A stretch of DNA of 6,634 nt. Source: Dietzia timorensis (GTDB lineage: Bacteria; Actinomycetota; Actinomycetes; Mycobacteriales; Mycobacteriaceae). The position numbers and the translations under genes are program-made. How positions within the stretch are numbered: position 1 is the stretch's first letter; each line of letters opens with the position of its first letter. The stretch spans positions 1-6,634 of the forward strand of contig NZ_DYXM01000149.1 in NCBI RefSeq assembly GCF_020742175.1, written 5' to 3'. The notes under the pieces were generated by a model. It was not told where the DNA came from, ran no database searches, and saw only the letters and a program-made list of their open reading frames with translations. Below, piece after piece: positions 1 through 5,400 of this stretch.

Positions 1-1212
1 GTGCGGGACCGTGGTGAACCCGGCGGTGGAATCGACGCTGAACGCGTTGACGAACGCCACGGGCGATTCGCTGGCCGCATAGAACTCGCACACGCGCGGG
101 ATGTTGAACCGCTCCTGGACCTCCTTCCAGATCTCCGGGCGGAGGCCGTTGCCCATGATCATCCGGAGATTGTGCTCGCGCTCCTGCGGGCGGACGGGCT
201 GATTGAGAAGGTAGCGGCACAGCTCGCCGATGTAGATGAACGCCGTCGCATCGAAGTGGACGATCTCGTCCCAGAACCGCTTTGCCGAGAACTTCTCGCC
301 GATCGCGAGGCAGCCGCCGGCACCGAGCACCGCGGACAGCGCGACCGTGAGCGCATTATTGTGGTAAAGCGGCAGCGGGCAGTACAGGGTGTCGGTGCTG
401 CGCAGGCGAGCGCCGGACAGGCCGAACGCGACCATCGCCTTGTTCCACCGCAGGTGAGTCATCTTCGACGCCTTGGGCATCCCCGTCGTTCCGGACGTGA
501 ATACCTGGTAAGCGGTCTGCTTGGCGAGAACATGGGTGGTTGACGGCGGATTGTCCGTGCTCGCGTGGCCGCCCATCTGCCGGGCGAGATCATCGAGCCA
601 CGGCAGGTCCTTCATGGCGCCGGGCCGCGAACCGGCGGCGCCATCGGCGACACGCAGTACGTGCGCGGTGTCCACGCCGACGACGGTGCCGCACCACTTA
701 CTCGACCCCGGAAGCGACTGGTACGCCTCCTCGCATTCGGCGCCGATGAGCATGACCTTCGAATCCAGCAGCCTCTGGGAGTGGTCGAGAACGTCGCCGC
801 GCTGGTGCACGTTGATCATGCCCGCCGAGGCGCCGAGCTTGACCGTGGCAAGCACCGCGAGCAGCGCCTCCGGGCGGTTGGTGATGCATACGCCTACCGT
901 GTCGCCCGAACGCACGCCCTGCGCGTCGAGCACCGAAGCGATGAGGTTGACGCGCTCGTTGGCCTCGCGATAGGTCCACACATCGTCGGCGAATTTGAGA
1001 AACGGACGGTCCGGGGCCTTGGCGACATTCTGTTCGAAAACCTGCCCGATCGAACGCTTGTGATTGCTACGAATCGTTCGCAGGAGGAACAGGCCGCGAA
1101 AAACCGAGGGAAGGTCCGGGACCATGTCGGGCAGCCCCTTGGCGATATCCAGAATCGACACCGTCGAATAGCGGTTTTCGCGAGCTGAGCTGTCTTTGTG
1201 CGGCGCGGACAA
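1..1212 (-). CDS. fadD6: Long/very-long-chain acyl-CoA synthetase, FadD6-like (3' part cut by window edge)
   Basis: This is an ANL-superfamily adenylating enzyme that would convert a fatty acid, ATP and CoA to acyl-CoA plus AMP and PPi, in the cytoplasm or at the membrane. The 404 codons present start at TTG 1210-1212. Seen in the translation: the P-loop motif TSGTTGMPK at about residues 239-247, the segment CPLPLYHNNAL around H284, IYIGELCRYLLNQP, GNGLRP, and the adenine-pocket motif FYAASES with Glu382. YIGE, GNGLRP and FYAASE are typical of the FATP/FadD6 branch rather than FadD-type AMP-forming ligases in general. The C-terminal part, about 190 residues with the hinge and catalytic lysine, lies beyond base 1 (M. 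tuberculosis FadD6 is about 597 aa). TTG 1212 was chosen because AGGGAG lies 4 bases upstream and family homology (STVSILDIAKGLPD) begins just inside it. GTG at 1161 would cut into that homology. It lies 80 bases downstream of tetR on the same strand, so co-transcription is likely. The exact FadD number is inferred from remembered similarity. Confidence 0.94.
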   Translation of the reverse strand, partial: MSAPHKDSSARENRYSTVSILDIAKGLPDMVPDLPSVFRGLFLLRTIRSNHKRSIGQVFEQNVAKAPDRPFLKFADDVWTYREANERVNLIASVLDAQGVRSGDTVGVCITNRPEALLAVLATVKLGASAGMINVHQRGDVLDHSQRLLDSKVMLIGAECEEAYQSLPGSSKWCGTVVGVDTAHVLRVADGAAGSRPGAMKDLPWLDDLARQMGGHASTDNPPSTTHVLAKQTAYQVFTSGTTGMPKASKMTHLRWNKAMVAFGLSGARLRSTDTLYCPLPLYHNNALTVALSAVLGAGGCLAIGEKFSAKRFWDEIVHFDATAFIYIGELCRYLLNQPVRPQEREHNLRMIMGNGLRPEIWKEVQERFNIPRVCEFYAASESPVAFVNAFSVDSTAGFTTVPH

Positions 1213-1292
1213 GATTCTCCCTGACGTTGCGGTTACGTATGCAATATTCAATTGGCGGGGCGCTAGCACGATCGCGCGACCGGTTCCGAGCC
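1213..1292 (-). other. Short tetR-fadD intergenic gap with AT-rich patch
   Basis: These 80 bases separate the tetR stop from the fadD TTG start. They include the fadD Shine-Dalgarno AGGGAG (minus strand, plus coordinates 1217-1222). An AT-rich patch at about 1233-1254 stands out from the GC-rich surroundings. It could hold a secondary promoter for fadD, but I find no convincing -10 hexamer (no TANNNT in the right place) and no terminator hairpin. The simplest reading is a two-gene operon. Confidence 0.4.
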
Positions 1293-1985
1293 CTAGGGCG
1301 TTTCGCGAGGTAGGGGGGACGAGTTCGTGCCGGCGAGGCCACCCCAGCTTAGCTGCACGACGAGTTCGGCTGCGGCGTTCTGGTCGACCTCCTTGTTCGC
1401 CACCCGGTCGGCGACGGCCTCGCCCGCGCCGACGAGCGCGACGGCGATGAGCTCGGCATCCTCGCCCGAATACGTGTCCGAGGTCGAGCGCTTGAGCAAC
1501 TCCGCCGTCATCTCGATGAACATGCGGCGGGTGGAGGTGACCGTCTGCCTGAACGGCGGCTCGGCCTCGGCCTGCCGGTAGACGACGTTCCACGAATCGG
1601 CGTTGGATTCGACGAACTGGAGGAACGACGAGATGACCTTCTTAAGGCGCAACTTCGGGGAATCGTCCGGCGCGATCTGGGCTTCGAGGGTGTCGATGAG
1701 CCGTCCGGATTCGCGGGTCACGCACGCGAGGAACAGCTCCTCCTTCGAGCCGTAGTACAGGTACAGCATCGGCTTCGAGGTCTCGGCCTGTTTCGCGATC
1801 GCGTCCATCGACGAGGAGCGATAGCCGTGCTCGGCGAAGACCTTGATGGCCGCGTCGAGCATCTGCTGTTCCCTGATCGCACGAGGGACCCGCTTGGTTC
1901 CGGTGTGCTTATTACGCTCGCCCCCGCGCTGCTCGCGCGGAGCTGCGAACGACGACTTCTTGGAGGATGTGGCTCTGGCAGGCAC
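1293..1985 (-). CDS. TetR/AcrR-family transcriptional regulator (Rv0238-like)
   Basis: This is a one-component DNA-binding repressor of about 230 aa, acting as a dimer in the cytoplasm. The N-terminal TetR domain reads clearly: helix 1 VPRAIREQQMLDAAIKVFAEHG at about residues 33-54, then the helix-turn-helix SSMDAIAKQAETSKPMLYLY at about 58-77, followed by YGSKEELF. The remaining 140 residues form the helical ligand and dimer domain, including EDAELIAVALVGAGEAVADRV; its ligand cannot be told from sequence. The match to the KRxPRAxREQQMLDAA and SKPMLYLYYGSKE signatures suggests an Rv0238 orthologue (recalled, not searched). GTG 1985 was preferred because GGGGAGG lies 5 bases upstream; GTG 1991, two codons earlier, directly abuts that same site. 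Either start leaves a basic, Ser/Lys/Arg-rich leader of about 30 residues before the homologous part, longer than I recall for Rv0238. There is no later ATG, GTG or TTG before the conserved region. It probably controls itself, fadD downstream and possibly the divergent aftD pair. Confidence 0.94.
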   Translation of the reverse strand: MPARATSSKKSSFAAPREQRGGERNKHTGTKRVPRAIREQQMLDAAIKVFAEHGYRSSSMDAIAKQAETSKPMLYLYYGSKEELFLACVTRESGRLIDTLEAQIAPDDSPKLRLKKVISSFLQFVESNADSWNVVYRQAEAEPPFRQTVTSTRRMFIEMTAELLKRSTSDTYSGEDAELIAVALVGAGEAVADRVANKEVDQNAAAELVVQLSWGGLAGTNSSPLPRETP

Positions 1986-2071
1986 ATGCACCTCCCCATG
2001 CTCGACTGCGACGTGATGTGGACGGAAACTCCACGCGGCGCGCGGCGGTCCGCCATGCGCTGTGATCTAAC

Positions 2072-2085
2072 TTACCCGTCAGTAA
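2072..2085. promoter_or_regulatory. Candidate TetR operator, TTAC-N6-GTAA
   Basis: The stretch TTACCCGTCAGTAA has perfect 4-base arms (2072-2075 and 2082-2085) around a 6-base spacer. TetR-family repressors bind short palindromes, commonly next to their own promoter. On the minus strand TATATT (plus coordinates 2084-2089) is a possible tetR -10 that overlaps one arm by two bases, a position suited to autorepression. The arms are short and the spacer is not symmetric, so this is an inference from position and shape. Confidence 0.33.
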
Positions 2086-2207
2086 TATATCTCGCTCGGC
2101 GGGATCCCGCTCAGACGACCTCCGGCCCGTCCAGGTGTGAGCGCGGGGGTAGGCCCGAGACCGGCGAAGCGGGAGCGCACCGGCCGCCACGCGCCGGATG
2201 CGCCATG

Positions 2208-2237
2208 TTGGGCAAGCCTTGTGGCAGCTGTTAAAGT
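2208..2237 (+). promoter_or_regulatory. Candidate promoter for the DUF2613-aftD pair
   Basis: TAAAGT at 2232-2237 is preceded by TG and one base (2229-2231), giving an extended -10 (TGnTAnnnT) of the kind actinobacterial housekeeping sigma factors accept. TTGGGC at 2208-2213, 18 bases upstream, is a weak -35. Transcription would begin near 2244, leaving a leader of about 70 bases before ATG 2315. The call rests on hexamer matching only. Confidence 0.37.
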
Positions 2238-2256
2238 CACCACAGATACGCCCGCG

Positions 2257-2281
2257 CCCGGGTTCGCGTCATCGCGCCGGG
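2257..2281 (+). other. Possible leader hairpin upstream of the DUF2613 gene
   Basis: CCCGG (2257-2261) can pair with CCGGG (2277-2281), and inside it CGCG (2265-2268) can pair with CGCG (2273-2276) across a TCAT loop, leaving a 3-base bulge on the 5' side. If transcription starts near 2244 this sits in the untranslated leader, 16 bases before the AAAGGG ribosome-binding site at 2298-2303. In GC-rich DNA such pairings arise easily by chance. Confidence 0.25.
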
Positions 2282-2314
2282 GCCCGCGCAGCAACCGAAA
2301 GGGTCACCTCGAAG

Positions 2315-2485
2315 ATGAAGGCAATGGTAGGAAGTCTTGCCGGAGTAGGCGTCGGCATCGTTGCCGGTGTCATCGTGGCTTTCGGCGCGCAGGCAGCCGT
2401 CGCGGAGAATTCGGTCCCCGAGCTCGAGACCCCGCCTGCCGACCAGTCGTTGTTCGGGCAGGTCGAGTACGGCTCCCGCGGCTAA
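2315..2485 (+). CDS. DUF2613 family small membrane/secreted protein (Rv0236A-like)
   Basis: This is a 56-residue protein with a single hydrophobic segment (about residues 5-30, rich in Gly, Val and Ala), which works as a signal anchor or an uncleaved/cleaved signal. A short polar tail follows, with PPADQSLFGQVEYGSRG at the end. The VEYGxR ending and the location directly before aftD match the DUF2613 family (Rv0236A in M. tuberculosis, recalled). Function is unknown; constant pairing with aftD suggests a helper or assembly role at the membrane, which is inference. ATG 2315 was chosen because it gives the usual family length and has AAAGGG 11 bases upstream. ATG 2324, three codons later, with GAAG upstream, is also possible. 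The frame is open back to at least 2198, but that extension has no hydrophobic leader and is unlike the family. The TAA at 2483-2485 is 6 bases before the aftD start, so the two are surely one operon. Confidence 0.88.
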   Translation: MKAMVGSLAGVGVGIVAGVIVAFGAQAAVAENSVPELETPPADQSLFGQVEYGSRG

Positions 2486-2491
2486 CCGAAG

Positions 2492-5400
2492 GTGGCGTCA
2501 CCGGCGCTGCAGAAGTCCGCGCCGCGCCTGCGAGGACTGGCCGACTTCGTTCTCGCGTTCCCCGCATTCCTCCTCGTCGTAGGGCTGCAATCGCCCGGCA
2601 AGATCGTCTCGGACACCAAATACGATCTTCTGGTCGACCCCGTCGGATTCCTGTCCCGAAGCCTGCACATCTGGACCGATGAGTCGTTTTCCGGGCAGGT
2701 GCAGAACCAGTCGTACGGATACTTTTTTCCCCAGGGCGCGTTCTTCGCGGCCGGTCAGCTCGCACATGTGCCGCCGTGGATTACCGAACGGCTGTGGTGG
2801 GCGCTCGCGCTGACCATCGGCTTCACCGGTATCTACCGCCTCGCCCGCGCGTTCGGGATCGGCCGCACCCCGTGGCAGATCCTCGGCGCCGTCGCCTATG
2901 TCGGCGCGCCGAAGGTACTCACCTCGCTCGGCACGATCTCCTCGGAGATCTGGCCGATGATGCTCGCGCCGTGGGTCGTGCTCGCAATCCACAAGGGACT
3001 GACCTCCCGGTGGACCCCGCGCCGTGCAGGCGCCGGGGCGGCGCTCGCCGTGGCGCTCATGGGCGCGGTCAATGCCGTCGCCACCGTCGCCGCGTGCCTT
3101 CCCGCGCTGCTGTGGCTACTCACCTCCCGACCGAACCGCACGTGGCGTCGCCTCGCCGGCTGGTGGGTCGGCCTCACCGCACTCGTGAGCATCTGGTGGA
3201 TCGTGCCGCTGTTCGTGCTCGGCAGCGTCGCGCCGCCGTTCCTCGACTACATCGAATCCGCCGGGGTGACCTCCCGCTGGTCCGCGCTCGTCGAGGTGCT
3301 CCGCGGCTCGAGCAGCTGGGTGCCGTACATCTCCCCGAACGTCGGCGCCAACGAACAGGTCGTCGCGACCCCGCTGGTCATCATCGCCACGGTCGTCGTC
3401 GCCGGCGCCGGTCTTATCGGGCTTGCCTGGCCGGGCGCGGCCCAACGGGGTGCCGCCGCGCGGCCCGAAGACCGCGCGATCGCCCATCGCGGCCGTCTCA
3501 CCCTCATCGCCGGGGTAGGACTGCTCTTGTTGACGGCGGCCTACGCGATCCCGGGCCCCGACTGGATCACCCCCTCCTTCCCCTTTGCCGGTGCGGTGCA
3601 GGATTTCCTCGACGGCGCCGGCGCCCCGCTGCGCAACGCCCACAAATGGGAACCGGTCCTGCGCCTGCCTCTCGTCCTCGCGGCGATCTATTTCTTCACC
3701 CGCGCCGCGGGCCGTCTGCCGAGGGGCGCGGGCTGGCGCCCGCATGCGCTGCGCCTCGAGCGCATCGAGCGCTACCCCGGGCTCGCCGGAGTCTGCGCGA
3801 TCGTGCTCGCTCTCGTGCTCGCGTTGACCCCTGTGTGGCGGGGTGAGCTCGCCGCGAACGGCCCGCACGACGCGCCCGCCGAGCATTGGTCCGAGGCCGC
3901 CGACTGGTTGGCGACGAACGCCGCAGATTCCCGCGCGCTGGTTGCGCCCGGCTCCTCCTTCGGCGTCCAGGTGTGGGGCACCTCGCGGGACGAGCCGATC
4001 CAGCCTCTCGCCGAGTCTCCCTGGGCGGTGCGCGATTCGATCCCGCTGCAGCCCGCGCCGGCGATCCGGGCACTCGATTCGGTGCAGCGCGTCTTCGACT
4101 CCGGCCGCCCCTCGCCGGGGCTGTCGGCGACGCTTACGAACCAGGGCATCGGCTATGTCGTCGTGCGCTCCGACCTCGTGCCCCAGACCGGCGGCACCAG
4201 GCCCGCCCTCGTCCACCAGGCGCTGCGAGAATCGGGCGGATTCACGCCCGTCGCCCGCTTCGGCGATCCGCAGGGCGCCGCGCCGATCGTCGGCAAAACC
4301 GCGACCGCGACCGTCGATTCCGGGCTGCGCCCACAGGTTCCGTCGATCGTCATCTACCGCGTCGGCTCGGCTACCGATCTCACTCCCTACTCCGTCCCGC
4401 TCGACCAGGTACCGCAGGTCTCGGGCGGCCCCGAGGCTCTCGCGCGGCTCGACGATTTCGCCGCCATGCGCCCGGGCGCGGCGGCGGGTTCCGGCGAAGG
4501 CGCAGGCGCCGAGCCGACGACCCGGCTGCTCGCGAAGGACGCAGAGGCGGCCGGGGCCGCGGGGGCCGAGGGGATGGGCACGTCCGCCGTCATAGGAACC
4601 GACACACCCGGGCTGCGGGAAACGGACTTCGGTAGGGCCTCGCAGTCGACGTCCGCGCTGCGCACTCCCGGGCAGGAGCGGACCACCCTGAGCCCGCGCC
4701 TCGACTACGCCGCACGAATCGATCCGGATGACGGCGAGCAGCCCGATCCCGGGGCCGACGATTCCGAGTCCTCGCTTACCCACGTGCGGTGGCGCGGGGG
4801 CTCGATCTCGGCGTCGAGCTCGGCGGGTGCCGCGGACGAGCCCGGGCCGGTCGCGCAGGGCGAAGGGGTCGCTGCGCTCGCGGACCGGGACGAGCGCACC
4901 ACGTGGCATTCCCGCGGAGGCGACGGCGCGTTCGGGCAGAGCGTGCGCGTGGACTTCGACGCCCCGCGCGACCGGCTCGTGCTCACCGTGCAGACCCCGG
5001 ACTCGGACGAGCTCGCCGGTTCGCCGGTGGTGCGGGTCAAGGTCGAGACCGACACCGGCTCGACTGTCGCGTCGATCACCCCGGGGGAGCCCTCGACGAT
5101 CGCGCTGCCCACCGGTGCCTCGACGTTTGCAGAGGTGACGGCGGTGGCCACCGAATCCGGGACGCGCGGCTTCGATTTCGCGATCTCCGAGCTCGGGCTG
5201 CGCAGCGGCGGCGAGGACGTGACCCCGCGGCGCGAGGTTTACGTTCCGCCGAGCGGGCGGCAGGTGCTTGGCTGGTCGCTCGGCACGCAGTACCCGGGCC
5301 GCTCGGCGTGCATGCCGGAGGCCGGGCGCATCGCCGGGCCCGGTGGCCGGCCCGGACCCGAGGCCGCCACGGCGTGCGAGGACGGGTTCGCGGTGGCCGG

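Larger units (their letters stand above)
1986..2314. other. Divergent intergenic control region between tetR and the DUF2613-aftD pair
   Basis: These 329 bases have no supported gene. The region carries the tetR Shine-Dalgarno at its left edge, an AT-rich patch with a TTAC-N6-GTAA inverted repeat at 2072-2085, an extended -10-like element at 2229-2237, and a GC-rich hairpin at 2257-2281 just before the DUF2613 ribosome binding site. A small inverted repeat GTGGA/TCCAC with a 7-base loop (2018-2034) lies in what would be the tetR leader. Open frames crossing the region show no family resemblance and no good start signals. Confidence 0.8.

Noticed and set aside
565..1188. A 207-codon plus-strand open frame, and another at 1-543
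   Set aside because: Both are antisense to the fadD frame, which carries the TSGTTGMPK and FYAASE motifs. Their translations are Arg/Glu/Asp-rich and unlike any family.
2018..2034. GTGGA/TCCAC inverted repeat upstream of tetR as a terminator or operator
   Set aside because: The stem is only 5 pairs with no T-tract and sits within the probable tetR leader. It is too weak to call.
2198..2314. An N-terminal extension of the DUF2613 gene back to ATG 2198
   Set aside because: It would add 39 residues with no signal-like character, run through the likely promoter and leader, and exceed the usual family length. ATG 2315 has a better-placed ribosome-binding site and the hydrophobic segment right after it.
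2776..3846. A 356-codon plus-strand open frame overlapping aftD
   Set aside because: It is a frame-shifted reading of aftD's membrane region, dominated by Arg and Pro. The aftD frame gives clean hydrophobic helices and family motifs over the same bases.
3116..4909. A 597-codon open frame on the minus strand inside aftD
   Set aside because: Its translation is low-complexity, rich in Arg, Gly, Ala and Asp with no family motif, and lies fully antisense to the clearly conserved aftD frame. Long antisense frames are expected where third positions are G or C.
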